Source of the DNA: an uncultured Clostridia bacterium
GTDB lineage: Bacteria > Bacillota > Clostridia > TANB77 > CAG-465
Assembly: GCA_948562205.1 (NCBI GenBank)
Contig: CAOYAN010000004.1
Coordinates: 1 to 64,000 of the forward strand
Direction of reading: 5' to 3'
DNA: 64,000 nt
A model generated the notes under the pieces. The model saw only the letters and a program-made list of their open reading frames with translations, did not search any database and was not told where the DNA came from. Positions 18,624 to 27,757 of the stretch are shown here, one piece after another. Within the stretch, counting starts at the first letter, position 1. Every line of letters starts with the position of its first letter. Position numbers and translations under genes: made by a program.

Positions 18624-19723
18624 AAAAATATGTTGTAAGTTTTCCTCATATTGGTAATTATTATATTCCAATATATAACTTGCTTACAAAATTAATAGAT
18701 AAGAATACTACTACAATTCTTATACCAGAAAAAATTAGTAAAAATACAATTGATATTGGAGCAAGAATAAGTCCTGAATTTATTTGCATTCCTTTTAAAT
18801 ATAATATGGGAAATTATATTGATGCACTAGATAGAGGAGCAAATGTATTAATACAAGCAGGTGGTGGATGTAGATATGGATATTATGCTGAAATACAAGA
18901 GCAAATATTAAAAGATATGGGGTATGATTTTAAATATATTACACTGCAAGATCCAGGTGGTATTGATGTAGCTAGTGTGTATAAAAAGTTTAAGGATATT
19001 AATCCGAAATTAAAATTTGCAAATTTCGTAAATTATTTTTTATTTGCAATGAAAATGATTAATATACTTGATAAGTTTGAGACATATATTCGTGAACATA
19101 TTGTTTTTGAAAAAAATAAAGGTGAACTTGAAAGTTTGCATAATGATTTTTTAGAGGAATTAAAACATGTAAACTCATATAGAAAATTATATGAAATAAG
19201 AAACAGATATTTTAGAATTTTAAAAAAAGTTAATTATAGGGAAGATGACAAAAAATATATAAAAATTGGAATAGTTGGAGAACTATATACTTCTATGGAA
19301 CCTTTCTCAAGTCTTTTTCTTGAGAAGGAACTTGCAAATATGGGATGTTTTTCGAAAAGATATACAACAGTTACTTATCTTTTATTTGAAAAAGGTAAAG
19401 CTCAAAATAAACTTTTAAGGAGAGCAAAAGAATATGTAAGTTTTCCACTTGGAGCAGATGGTCTTGAAAGTGTTTCACATACTTTAGAGCTTATTGAAAA
19501 TGGATACGATGGTATAATTCATATAAAGCCATTTGGATGTACACCAGAGATAAATGCAATGCCAATACTACAAAAAATAAGTAGGGATAAAAATATTCCA
19601 ATTATATATTTTACATTTGATTCTCAGACGAGTGAGACAGGTATTAAAACAAGACTTGAGGCTTTTTATGATATGCTAGTTATGAGAAAAGAAAATTATG
19701 AGGGAAGTGATATATATGAATAA
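18620..19723 (+). CDS. 2-hydroxyacyl-CoA dehydratase-like protein, second of the trio
   Basis: 367 residues, same superfamily as the gene upstream. Motifs GARISPEFICIPFKYNMGNYI and AGGGCRYGYYAEIQE are typical of the larger DUF2229/dehydratase homologues, with conserved cysteines at FIC, GGCR and FGCTPE. It probably pairs with the previous product to bind one or two Fe-S clusters. It overlaps both neighbours, by four and eight bases. Not a classical fermentation operon: no CoA-transferase, acyl-CoA dehydrogenase or ETF gene adjoins. Confidence 0.8.
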   Translation: MKKYVVSFPHIGNYYIPIYNLLTKLIDKNTTTILIPEKISKNTIDIGARISPEFICIPFKYNMGNYIDALDRGANVLIQAGGGCRYGYYAEIQEQILKDMGYDFKYITLQDPGGIDVASVYKKFKDINPKLKFANFVNYFLFAMKMINILDKFETYIREHIVFEKNKGELESLHNDFLEELKHVNSYRKLYEIRNRYFRILKKVNYREDDKKYIKIGIVGELYTSMEPFSSLFLEKELANMGCFSKRYTTVTYLLFEKGKAQNKLLRRAKEYVSFPLGADGLESVSHTLELIENGYDGIIHIKPFGCTPEINAMPILQKISRDKNIPIIYFTFDSQTSETGIKTRLEAFYDMLVMRKENYEGSDIYE

Positions 19724-20693
19724 ATACTATATCGGGATAGATATAGGTTCTATATCTACAAAAGCAGTAATTATGGATGAGGACAAAAACATAATTGTAA
19801 GTGAATATTTATGGACTGAGGGAAGTCCAATTGAAGCTACTAAAAAGATTATATCTAGCTTAAAGAAAAAACTAGATGAAAAAAATATTACTCCTAAAAT
19901 ATATGGAATTGGTACTACAGGATCTGCTAGAAATTTAGTAGGCAATGTAGTAGGTGCAAATATTATAAAAAATGAAATTACAGCTCATGCAATAGGCACA
20001 CTTTCAAGATATAAAGATGTAAGAACAATCTTAGAGATTGGTGGTCAAGACTCAAAGATTATAATTATTAATAATGGTATAGTGGTAGATTATGCAATGA
20101 ATACATTATGTGCAGCAGGTACAGGTGCATTTCTATCATCACAAGCTAAAAGGCTTGGAGTAAGAATAGAGGATATGGGGGATATTGCACTAAGTTCAAA
20201 AAATCCATCTAAAATTGCAGCAAGGTGTACAGTTTTTGCTGAATCAGATCTAGTTCATAAAGCACAAATTGGGCATAAGAAGGAAGATTTGATATCTGGT
20301 CTTTGCGCAAGTGTAGTAAAAAACTACTTAAATAATTTATCAAGAGGTAAAAGAATAGAAGATAGAGTAGTATTTCAAGGTGGCGTAAGTAAAAATAAAG
20401 GAGTAGTAAAAGCTTTTGAAAAGGAGCTTAATACTAGAGTATATGTAGATGAAAATTCACATCTTATGGGAGCACTAGGAATTGCAATACTTTCAAAAAA
20501 AGCAAATAAGGAAGATAAGGAGTTAAATTTTGACTTTGATATAAAAGATATAGAGTTTAAAACACTTGGAGTAGAATGTAATGGATGTAGTAATAACTGT
20601 GAGATTGTATATGTTTATAAAAATGGAAAAGTTATAGATAAAATAGGTGGTAGATGTGAAAGATCAAATATGTTAGAAAGTAAAACAAGTTAA
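19716..20693 (+). CDS. Acyl-CoA dehydratase activase (BadF/BadG/HgdC family)
   Basis: A 325-residue ASKHA-fold ATPase that delivers an ATP-driven low-potential electron to a dehydratase. Visible are the phosphate-1 motif YYIGIDIGSISTKAV, GIGTTGSAR, EIGGQDSKI, and the cluster region NTLCAAGTGAFL with AARCTVFAESD, whose two cysteines bridge the [4Fe-4S] cluster of the dimer. The C-terminus carries an extra cysteine set (CNGCSNNCE...GGRCER) found in homologues tied to DUF2229 partners. ATG 19716 follows GGGAAGTG. It closes the trio. Confidence 0.9.
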   Translation: MNKYYIGIDIGSISTKAVIMDEDKNIIVSEYLWTEGSPIEATKKIISSLKKKLDEKNITPKIYGIGTTGSARNLVGNVVGANIIKNEITAHAIGTLSRYKDVRTILEIGGQDSKIIIINNGIVVDYAMNTLCAAGTGAFLSSQAKRLGVRIEDMGDIALSSKNPSKIAARCTVFAESDLVHKAQIGHKKEDLISGLCASVVKNYLNNLSRGKRIEDRVVFQGGVSKNKGVVKAFEKELNTRVYVDENSHLMGALGIAILSKKANKEDKELNFDFDIKDIEFKTLGVECNGCSNNCEIVYVYKNGKVIDKIGGRCERSNMLESKTS

Positions 20694-20705
20694 TATATAA
20701 TATAC

Positions 20706-20725
20706 ATTATTTGTGAAATACACAT
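20706..20725 (+). repeat. Dispersed 20-base motif, copy 2
   Basis: ATTATTTGTGAAATACACAT, 19 of 20 identical to copy 1, lies just after the activase gene and upstream of the 20849 gene. Confidence 0.6.
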
Positions 20726-20848
20726 TATCAAACTAAAAATAAAATTTTTTCTTAAAACAGATACTATTACAATAAATACATTTATCTGTACATTTATATT
20801 GCATTTTACATAATGAAGTGATATAACATATTTGGAGGTAATAATTAT

Positions 20849-21490
20849 ATGCCAGGACTTTGTTATCATGCTTATTTTGCAACGCTTGTAAAAAACGAAT
20901 TAGAATTTAAAAGAGAAGATTTAATTAACAAATTTTATCAAGGAAACTTTATTCCTGATATGTTTGATAAGGCTGGAAAAAATCGTACTCATATGTATAT
21001 TCCTTATTCATATGGATTTGAAGTGCCAGATATTGATAAAATTTATAATATTTGTAAAGATCATTTAGACAATCCGATTGTGTTTGGAATTTATTCACAT
21101 TTATATCTTGATACTAGGTATATTAAAGAATATCTTGTATCAGCTTTTAAGTGGGATATGGAAAATGGAATTATTATAAATCCTAAAAATGGTAAATCAT
21201 TTACTAAAAATGAGTTTTTTGGAAGTAAGAATACAGGCCTATATCTTGCATATACATCTATTAATCCATTTCTTATAAAAGATTGTAATTTAGATATGAA
21301 TAGTATCTCAGAAACTCTCGAAATGTCTGGTATAGACATATTTGATGTAGGAAGAAGAGAAAAAACATGGAAAGAAGAATTGAAATATTATCTTTCACAA
21401 GATGTTAAATATACAGGAGATGTACTAGATTATAATGAACTGACTGAAAAAATAAAAATGTTTGCTAAAGATTTTGTAAATGGTAGATAA
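20849..21490 (+). CDS. Conserved hypothetical, possibly zinc-dependent phospholipase C-like
   Basis: 213 residues. The start MPGLCYHAYFATLV, then GNFIPDMF, and GIYSHLYLDTRYIKEYL recall the helical zinc-dependent phospholipase C/S1-P1-like fold (conserved His and Asp at helix ends), but matches are weak and there is no signal peptide. GGAGG precedes ATG. It is a single-gene unit with a clear terminator. I would not assign activity. Confidence 0.5.
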   Translation: MPGLCYHAYFATLVKNELEFKREDLINKFYQGNFIPDMFDKAGKNRTHMYIPYSYGFEVPDIDKIYNICKDHLDNPIVFGIYSHLYLDTRYIKEYLVSAFKWDMENGIIINPKNGKSFTKNEFFGSKNTGLYLAYTSINPFLIKDCNLDMNSISETLEMSGIDIFDVGRREKTWKEELKYYLSQDVKYTGDVLDYNELTEKIKMFAKDFVNGR

Positions 21491-21500
21491 ATTAGTGTAT

Positions 21501-21534
21501 AAGATAGGTTTCACAAAATTGTGGAGCCTATCTT
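21501..21534 (+). terminator. Hairpin terminator after the 20849 gene
   Basis: AAGATAGG and CCTATCTT pair, followed by a T-rich run. Confidence 0.7.
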
Positions 21535-21633
21535 GATTTTATTTTTAATTTGATGTATAATTTATACGTTGATAACTTAGAAAACTATAAATTTAGATTA
21601 GTATAAATTTTAAAAGAGCAGGAGGAAGAATAG

Positions 21634-22419
21634 ATGAGAGTTTTAATCGTTGGAGATGTTGTAGGTAGGAATGGTCTTAAAAGATTAAAAAAAGAAATGA
21701 GCATATTACTTAAAGAAGAAAAAATAGATTTTTGTATAGTAAATGGAGAAAATTCTGCTAGTGGTAGAGGTATTAGAGTAAAAGAATATAATGAAATATT
21801 AGACTGTGGTGCTGATGCTATAACTATGGGCAACCATATATATTACAGAAAAGAAATGGCGGAAATGTATCATAAACTACCAAAACTTGTAATACCTGCA
21901 AATGTTACTAATCTAAATGGTCATGGATATATTATAATAGAGAAAAATGGACTTAAATTTTGTGTTATTAATTTAATTGGTAAATTTGGTATGGGTGAAA
22001 TGTTTGAGAAAAATACAACTAGTCCATTTGATAAAATAGGAGAAATACTAGAAGAAATAAAATCTAAAAAAATAGATTATATTTTTGTAGATTTTCATGC
22101 AGAGGCTACTGCAGAAAAAATCGCTATGGGATATTATTTGGAGGATAGTGTAAGTTGTGTATTTGGTACACATACTCATGTACAAACTGCAGATGAAAAA
22201 ATATTTGATAGTGGTATGTCATATATAACTGATGTAGGAATGACAGGCCCTAAAAATAGTGTAATAGGTCTAAAAAAAGAAATAGCTCTTACAAGATTTA
22301 TTAAAGGTGAATATGCAAGATATGAATGTAGCGATGAGGAAGCAATTTTTAATGCTATAATAATAGAATATGATGATACTACTAAAAAAGGGGTAAGTAT
22401 AAAGAGAATAAATAAGTAA
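21634..22419 (+). CDS. ymdB: YmdB-type metallophosphoesterase
   Basis: The 261-residue calcineurin-like phosphoesterase of the TIGR00282/YmdB family shows all metal-ligand motifs: GDVVGRNG, VNGENSASGRG, TMGNHIY, VDFHAEATAEK and GTHTHVQTAD. B. subtilis YmdB hydrolyses 2',3'-cyclic nucleotides and affects biofilm and motility decisions; it is classically next to rny. GGAGGAAG lies upstream of ATG. The acyltransferase gene starts about 40 bases after its stop, so the two are probably co-transcribed. Confidence 0.92.
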   Translation: MRVLIVGDVVGRNGLKRLKKEMSILLKEEKIDFCIVNGENSASGRGIRVKEYNEILDCGADAITMGNHIYYRKEMAEMYHKLPKLVIPANVTNLNGHGYIIIEKNGLKFCVINLIGKFGMGEMFEKNTTSPFDKIGEILEEIKSKKIDYIFVDFHAEATAEKIAMGYYLEDSVSCVFGTHTHVQTADEKIFDSGMSYITDVGMTGPKNSVIGLKKEIALTRFIKGEYARYECSDEEAIFNAIIIEYDDTTKKGVSIKRINK

Positions 22420-22460
22420 CAAAAATGTCTTTTATTAATATTATATACCAGGTGATATTA

Positions 22461-22979
22461 ATGAGGACATTTTTTGAGCTTTATGAGGATGCAAAAAATA
22501 TATGTAGAAAAGATCCAGCAGCAACAAATGTTTTATCCGTAATTTTATTATATCCAGGATTTCATGTTTTAATCTTTCATAAAATAGCACATTTTCTATA
22601 CAAAATACATTTATTTTTCATAGCAAGAATGATTTCACAGTTTGCAAGGTTTATTACTGGTATTGAGATACATCCAGGTGCCAAAATAGGTAGAAGACTT
22701 TTTATAGATCATGGTATGGGTATTGTAATAGGAGAGACAGCTATAATAGGAGATGATTGTACTATATATCATCAAGTAACTCTTGGCGGGACTGGTAAAG
22801 AAAAAAAGAAAAGACATCCTACAATAAAAAATAATGTAATGATAGGTTGTGGAAGTAGAGTTTTAGGAAATATAACAATAGGCAACAATGTTAAAATTGG
22901 TGCAAATGCTGTTGTTTTAAAAAATGTAGAAAGTGATACTACTGTAGTTGGAATACCAGCATATATAGTAAAATCTTAA
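22461..22979 (+). CDS. cysE: Serine O-acetyltransferase (CysE-type hexapeptide transferase)
   Basis: 172 residues. A helical N-terminal part (PAATNVLSVILLYPGFH) is followed by a left-handed beta-helix of hexapeptide repeats (GIEIHPGAKIGRRLFIDHGMGIVIGE, then VTLGGTGKE, IGNNVKIGANAVV). This is the short bacterial CysE form, which makes O-acetylserine for cysteine synthesis. ATG 22461 is preferred because AGGTGA lies just upstream; an ATG 36 bases earlier has none. The His of IDHGMG and the downstream HQVTLGG are present. Confidence 0.88.
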   Translation: MRTFFELYEDAKNICRKDPAATNVLSVILLYPGFHVLIFHKIAHFLYKIHLFFIARMISQFARFITGIEIHPGAKIGRRLFIDHGMGIVIGETAIIGDDCTIYHQVTLGGTGKEKKKRHPTIKNNVMIGCGSRVLGNITIGNNVKIGANAVVLKNVESDTTVVGIPAYIVKS

Positions 22980-22980
22980 A

Positions 22981-23009
22981 TTGACATAAATTATAAACTA
23001 TGATATACT
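22981..23009 (+). promoter_or_regulatory. Promoter of the amidotransferase cluster
   Basis: TTGACA and TATACT, spacing 17. Confidence 0.7.
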
Positions 23010-23058
23010 ATACAAAACTTTTTTATACTCAATAATAATTTATGAGGAGGATATTAAA

Positions 23059-23544
23059 ATGAAACTTGGTGAAAGACTGCGGAAAACATTATTAGATCAA
23101 TCGACTAAAACTGCTTTTGAGAGAGTTGAGCCTTATCTTATGGAACTTGTAAATAGCTTAGAAAAAGGCTGTACATTAAAGTTACATAAATTTACATTGG
23201 AAGAAAGAAAAGATTTGATTAAGTTACTTGAGGCAGAAGATATACAAGCAATAGGTGAAGTTTCTTATACTGAAAATCTTTTTTATAATAAATTAGATCT
23301 AAAATATATGAATCAAGAATATTTTTTAATTTGGGATGATACTGCTATTAAAAAATCTGAATGTAGTATTCCATATCCTTGTGATAGTTGTACAACTCCA
23401 TTATGTCAAGATGGCTATTATTGTAATGAGATCAATGATTGGTGTAAAAATGATGGAAAGACAATAGGAGTGTCTTATGATGTAACTAAAGAAATTTGTA
23501 TAGAAAAATGCGAACTTGGTTATAAGGTAAGTGTTACAAAATGA
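23059..23544 (+). CDS. Cysteine-rich protein of unknown function (copy 1)
   Basis: 161 residues, soluble, no signal peptide. The C-terminal third has a cysteine array, PCDSCTTPLC then YYC and WC, that could bind zinc or Fe-S. A related protein lies two genes on (24246); both start (K/S)LGE(R/E)L and share the PCD(S/I)CT motif. GGAGG precedes ATG. The stop overlaps the next start by four bases, so it is coupled to the amidotransferase gene. An in-frame CGG codon at residue 8 (ERLRKT) is read normally. I do not recognise the family. Confidence 0.65.
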   Translation: MKLGERLRKTLLDQSTKTAFERVEPYLMELVNSLEKGCTLKLHKFTLEERKDLIKLLEAEDIQAIGEVSYTENLFYNKLDLKYMNQEYFLIWDDTAIKKSECSIPYPCDSCTTPLCQDGYYCNEINDWCKNDGKTIGVSYDVTKEICIEKCELGYKVSVTK

Positions 23545-24224
23545 TTACAAGAAAACCTATTATTGGTATTGTATCTAAACATGAAACTTATATAGATAAA
23601 GCATTGATAAGTGATGATGTAAAACAAGCTATATTTGATAATGGTGGTACTGCTATTGGTATCCTTTCTACTAATTTTAAACATGAGTTTGTAGGAGATA
23701 ATTTCAAAGATAATTTGTCAGCAGCAGAAAAAGAAAATTTATTTACTCAAGTAAAAATATGTGATGGAATAATACTTCAAGGCGGGATTGAAACTGAAAT
23801 CTATGAAATAATTATTGCAAAATACTGCTATGATAATGATATTCCAATACTTGGAATATGTGCAGGCCAAAATAACATTGCAAGAGCACTTGGTGGAACT
23901 ACATTAAAAATATGTAACCCTGAAAAACATGATAAATCATTTTATAAGTATGCTCATAATATTACAATAGATAAAAGTTCGAAATTTTATAGTATAGTTA
24001 ATACCACTGAGATGATGGTAAATTCTATACATAAAAGAACAATTAAAGATTGCCCAATGCTTGATAAAGTAGCTTTTTGTGAAGATGGATACCCAGATGT
24101 TATTGAAGCAAAAGACAAAAAATTCTATATAGGTGTTAGATTTCATCCTGAAAGCTTGTACTTAAAAGATGAAAATATGAATAATATCTTTAAAGAATTT
24201 ATTAGAACTTGCAAACCATGCTAA
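23541..24224 (+). CDS. Class I glutamine amidotransferase / gamma-glutamyl hydrolase-like protein
   Basis: 227 residues of the PuuD-like peptidase C26 family, which cleave gamma-glutamyl amides. The nucleophile elbow is LGICAGQNN (Cys), the catalytic His-Glu is VRFHPESL, and the oxyanion strand is GIILQGGIE. The catalytic triad is therefore intact. It lies between two related cysteine-rich genes, with a four-base overlap to the first, which suggests the three products act together, for example in processing a gamma-glutamyl substrate; that role is inferred. Confidence 0.8.
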   Translation: MITRKPIIGIVSKHETYIDKALISDDVKQAIFDNGGTAIGILSTNFKHEFVGDNFKDNLSAAEKENLFTQVKICDGIILQGGIETEIYEIIIAKYCYDNDIPILGICAGQNNIARALGGTTLKICNPEKHDKSFYKYAHNITIDKSSKFYSIVNTTEMMVNSIHKRTIKDCPMLDKVAFCEDGYPDVIEAKDKKFYIGVRFHPESLYLKDENMNNIFKEFIRTCKPC

Positions 24225-24245
24225 ATATATAAGGAGAATTTTTAA

Positions 24246-24689
24246 ATGTCACTTGGAGAAGAACTTGAAAAACTTTCTAATGTTGATTTGAAACAAGGAG
24301 TTTTAAATCAATTAGAGATTATACTAAAATCAATTGCTATTAATCATGAGGGAGGATGTATACTTAATTTTTATAATATAGACCTTAACATTGCAAATGA
24401 TATTGTTAAAAAATTAAAAAAAGAAAATATAAATATCTATGGTAAAGTTTCATTAGATAAAAGTGATATTTTGCTTTTAATGTGGAATTCTAAAGCTTTT
24501 GAAGATAAAATAATAGAAGTTCCATCTCCATGTGATATTTGTACTTATATTGAATGTAGTAAATATTCACGGAGAGGATGTAGAAAATATAAGAGTTATT
24601 TAAAACAATTAAATAATCCTAATATAATATATATTAGTAGCGATACAGTAAGTGTTGCTATAAATGGAAATGATGTATATATTGAATAA
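24246..24689 (+). CDS. Cysteine-rich protein of unknown function (copy 2)
   Basis: 147 residues, related to the protein encoded at 23059: MSLGEEL start, GGC(I)L strand, and PCDICTYIEC followed by another Cys. AAGGAG precedes ATG. An in-frame CGG (YSRRGC) is read straight through. It ends the cluster before a bidirectional terminator. Function unknown; the cysteine spacing suggests a metal site. Confidence 0.6.
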   Translation: MSLGEELEKLSNVDLKQGVLNQLEIILKSIAINHEGGCILNFYNIDLNIANDIVKKLKKENINIYGKVSLDKSDILLLMWNSKAFEDKIIEVPSPCDICTYIECSKYSRRGCRKYKSYLKQLNNPNIIYISSDTVSVAINGNDVYIE

Positions 24690-24698
24690 TAACGTAAA

Positions 24699-24723
24699 AA
24701 AGGTCGGATAAACTCCGGCCTTT
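24699..24723. terminator. Bidirectional terminator before rlmH
   Basis: AAAGGTCGG and CCGGCCTTT pair (one G-U) between convergent operons. Confidence 0.8.
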
Positions 24724-25210
24724 AGTGATGATAAGTTTCATTATTTAATATTTTAAAAGATCTAAAAATTTGCTCTAGTAAAAATACTCTAATTAATTGA
24801 TGTGGAAATGTCATCTTTGAAAAACATATTTTATTTTGGCTAATGCTTAAAAGTTCATCACTCATTCCAAGACTTCCACCAATTACAAAAACTAGGGTAG
24901 AAGTACCATAAGTAGTTAATGTATCTATTTTATTTGCAAATTCTTCTGATGAGTATTCCCTTCCTTTTAAATCTAAGAAAAATATAGTGCATTTTCCAAT
25001 TTTATCAATTCTTTCTTTTATTTTTTTGCTTTCTATATCTTTAATTTTTTGAATTTCTGTATTATTTATATTTTGTGGTAGTTTTTCATCATCTAGCTCA
25101 ATTATTTCTATTTTAGAGTATTTAGAAAGTCTCTTTGTATATTCATCACATAAATCTTTTAGTGATCGTTCTTTTATTTTTCCAACACATATAATTTTTA
25201 TATTTAACAT
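24722..25210 (-). CDS. rlmH: 23S rRNA (pseudouridine-1915-N3)-methyltransferase RlmH
   Basis: A 162-residue SPOUT methyltransferase that N3-methylates pseudouridine 1915 in helix 69 of 23S rRNA. Start MLNIKIICVGKIKE, cofactor knot VFVIGGSLGMSDE, MTFPHQLIRVFLLEQIFRSFKI and the conserved tail YHH are all present. It overlaps the yycJ gene upstream by seven bases, so murA-yycJ-rlmH is one operon. Confidence 0.96.
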   Translation of the reverse strand: MLNIKIICVGKIKERSLKDLCDEYTKRLSKYSKIEIIELDDEKLPQNINNTEIQKIKDIESKKIKERIDKIGKCTIFFLDLKGREYSSEEFANKIDTLTTYGTSTLVFVIGGSLGMSDELLSISQNKICFSKMTFPHQLIRVFLLEQIFRSFKILNNETYHH

Positions 25211-25998
25211 ATATTATATTCCTCACTTGATAATGTCTTAGATGCAAAGTTTATGTTTAAATTACTTGCATCAATTCCTTCTTGATTTAGAGTTGTGACT
25301 ATAGTATTAAAGGCAATATCTTCATTATTATTATTTTCACTAAGGTGTGCAAGTACAAAATTTGCTTGTCCAAGTTTTGCAAGTCTAGATATTGTAATTG
25401 CACTGCTATCATTTGATAAATGTCCTGTGGGACCCTTAATACGCCTTTTAGTAGTATATGGATATTTTCCAAATTCAAGCATTGCAGTGTCATAATTTGC
25501 TTCTAATACTACAAAATTAGAAGATTTTAAGTTTTCAAAAACTTCATTTGACATATGTCCTAGATCTGTAGCATAAGAGAGTGTAGTATCTCCTGATTTT
25601 ATTCTATAGCCACAAGGCATAATAGCATCATGTGGTGTTTCAAAAGGTAATATTTCAAAACCATTTATTTTAAAAGGTTTGTTATATTCAATTTTTATTA
25701 CATTTTCTGGTATATTTTTTTCTTTTAAAAGTCCATTAATATAATCAGCTGTTTTACCACAAGCATATACTGGTATATTAGTTTTTCTACAAAGTAGAGG
25801 AATACCTTTTATATGATCTATATGTTCATGAGTAATTAAAACAGCTGAAATATCATTAATATCTTTTTCTATACTTGTAAGTCCCTGTGTCATTGCTTTA
25901 TATGTTACACCAGCATCAATTAATATATTTGTTCTACCATTATCAATATGAAACATATTACCAGAGCTAGAACTATATAATGGATGTATGTTTATCAT
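25204..25998 (-). CDS. yycJ: MBL-fold hydrolase, YycJ/WalJ type
   Basis: A 264-residue metallo-beta-lactamase-fold protein. The N-terminal SSSGN motif (IHPLYSSSSGNMFHID) marks the YycJ/WalJ group, and the metal ligands THEHIDH, an HD (PHDA), a D (YATDLGH) and a later H (LAHLSENN) are present. In B. subtilis it is a 5'-3' exonuclease linked to the WalRK locus and mismatch repair; here it lies between murA and rlmH. No walRK genes adjoin. Confidence 0.88.
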   Translation of the reverse strand: MINIHPLYSSSSGNMFHIDNGRTNILIDAGVTYKAMTQGLTSIEKDINDISAVLITHEHIDHIKGIPLLCRKTNIPVYACGKTADYINGLLKEKNIPENVIKIEYNKPFKINGFEILPFETPHDAIMPCGYRIKSGDTTLSYATDLGHMSNEVFENLKSSNFVVLEANYDTAMLEFGKYPYTTKRRIKGPTGHLSNDSSAITISRLAKLGQANFVLAHLSENNNNEDIAFNTIVTTLNQEGIDASNLNINFASKTLSSEEYNIC

Positions 25999-26000
25999 TT

Positions 26001-27272
26001 TTATTTCTCCTCATCTGTAACATATTCAATATTTGCGCCAAGAGATGCAAATTTCGATGTAATATCTTCATATCCTCTAAGAATATGGTAAATATCGTAT
26101 ACTTCTGTATTTCCCTCAGCAACAAGTCCTGCAATTATCATAGCAGCGCCTGCTCTTAAATCATGAGCTCTAATAGGTGCACTATATAATTTATCTACCC
26201 CTTTTACTATAGCAGTTGTTCCATGTGCTGAAATATCTGCTCCCATTTTTGTTAGTTCATCTGTATATTGAAATCTTGATTCCCATATATTTTCAACAAT
26301 CATTCCAGTTCCATTTGACATAGCAAGTAAAATACATATTTGAGGTTGCATATCAGTTGGAAAACCAGGGTATGGACTAGTTTTTACAGTAAAGGCATTT
26401 GGTTTTTTATCCATTTTTACTCTTATGCTATCTGCATGCTCTTCAACAGTAGCGCCTGCTTCAAGTAATTTTGCTGTAATTGGTTCCATATGCTTTGGAA
26501 TACAATTTTTTATTAGAACATCTCCTTTAGTTACAGCAGCAGCTACCATAAATGTTCCTGTCTCTATTTGATCTGGTATAATGGAATAACTTGATACTTG
26601 ATGAAGTTCTTTTACCCCAGTAATTTTTATAGTGTCTGTTCCAGCACCTTTTATTTTTGCTCCCATAGAGTTTAAAAAATTTGCAAGATCTACTATATGA
26701 GGTTCTTTTGCTACATTTTCTATTACAGTAGTGCCTTCTGCAAGAGTAGCTGCAAGTATTGCATTCATTGTTGCTCCTACACTTACCATATCTAAAAATA
26801 TAGGTGCACCTTTTAGTGTATCTTTTCTACTTGCATAGACATTTCCATTTCTTACCTCAACTGTAGCTCCTAACTTTTCTAGAATCTTTATATGCTGGTC
26901 TATAGGTCTAGCACCTAAATTACAGCCACCAGGTAAACTTATTTGAACTTTATCAAATCTACCAAGTAGAGATCCTAGTAGATAATATGATGCTCTAAAT
27001 TTACTTGTAAGTTCTGATGATGCAATAGCAGAATTTACATTAGAATTGTCTATTATTAGTTCATTTTTTGAAATATGTGTAATTTTTGAGCCTAATGCTT
27101 CTAATATTTCCACATATGCACGTATATCACTTATATCTGGTACATTTTCTAGATGACATTTTCCTTTTACAAGGAGTGTCGCAGGAAGTATTGCTACTGC
27201 TGCATTTTTAGCACCACTTATTGTTACTTCACCATTTAGACTACATGGGCCATGTACAACAAATTTTTCCAT
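26001..27272 (-). CDS. murA: UDP-N-acetylglucosamine 1-carboxyvinyltransferase
   Basis: 423 residues, first committed enzyme of peptidoglycan synthesis (enolpyruvyl transfer to UDP-GlcNAc). The N-terminal SGAKNAAVA, the catalytic-loop cysteine in LPGGCNLGARPID (the fosfomycin target), TMNAILAATLAEG and the final RAHDLRAGAAMIIAGL are conserved. Normal length. It leads the murA-yycJ-rlmH operon, two bases before yycJ. Low-GC Gram-positives often have two MurA copies; which one this is cannot be said. Confidence 0.95.
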   Translation of the reverse strand: MEKFVVHGPCSLNGEVTISGAKNAAVAILPATLLVKGKCHLENVPDISDIRAYVEILEALGSKITHISKNELIIDNSNVNSAIASSELTSKFRASYYLLGSLLGRFDKVQISLPGGCNLGARPIDQHIKILEKLGATVEVRNGNVYASRKDTLKGAPIFLDMVSVGATMNAILAATLAEGTTVIENVAKEPHIVDLANFLNSMGAKIKGAGTDTIKITGVKELHQVSSYSIIPDQIETGTFMVAAAVTKGDVLIKNCIPKHMEPITAKLLEAGATVEEHADSIRVKMDKKPNAFTVKTSPYPGFPTDMQPQICILLAMSNGTGMIVENIWESRFQYTDELTKMGADISAHGTTAIVKGVDKLYSAPIRAHDLRAGAAMIIAGLVAEGNTEVYDIYHILRGYEDITSKFASLGANIEYVTDEEK

Positions 27273-27395
27273 ATATTAATTCCCCCAATTTTTTTACATA
27301 CAAAGTTACACATTATAAATGTATAGCATTTTTAATTATTACTACAAAAGTATAACATAATTTGTCAAAAAAGACAATAATTATATAAAATATTG

Positions 27396-27596
27396 TTAAT
27401 GGGTAAAATTACCTTTAACATTTTTACAAATACATTTAATATTATTAGTAAAATTACTTAATGTATTTTCTACACATACAAGATTTGAAAATGTATATAT
27501 ATCTTTCCCCGTAATGTAGTGGTCATTAGATAGAGGCAGTTTTAAACAGCTACAGTTAAGTAAATACTTTTTCATACATTGTGGGTTTATACCCAT
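27396..27596 (-). CDS. Small cysteine-containing hypothetical protein
   Basis: 66 residues with five cysteines (NPQCMKK, NCSCLK, VCVEN, KCICKN). The start is fixed by AGGAGGTGA upstream of ATG 27596; the frame is open 30 bases further but without a better site. No homologue recognised. Confidence 0.45.
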   Translation of the reverse strand: MGINPQCMKKYLLNCSCLKLPLSNDHYITGKDIYTFSNLVCVENTLSNFTNNIKCICKNVKGNFTH

Positions 27597-27679
27597 AAAA
27601 TCACCTCCTATAATTAGTATATGCATATATCATAAAAAAAGAAACAATAGAATATATTAACATTTTATAAAGCTCATAA

Positions 27680-27708
27680 TTGACATAATAGGAGATGTGT
27701 GATAGAAT
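27680..27708 (+). promoter_or_regulatory. Promoter of the 27758-28592 orphan pair
   Basis: TTGACA and TAGAAT, spacing 17. The -10 region runs into ATTTCACAA, part of a motif resembling others in the window. Confidence 0.65.
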
Positions 27709-27757
27709 ATTTCACAAATTAATGATAACAAATAAAATAATTTTTAGGAGGATAATG

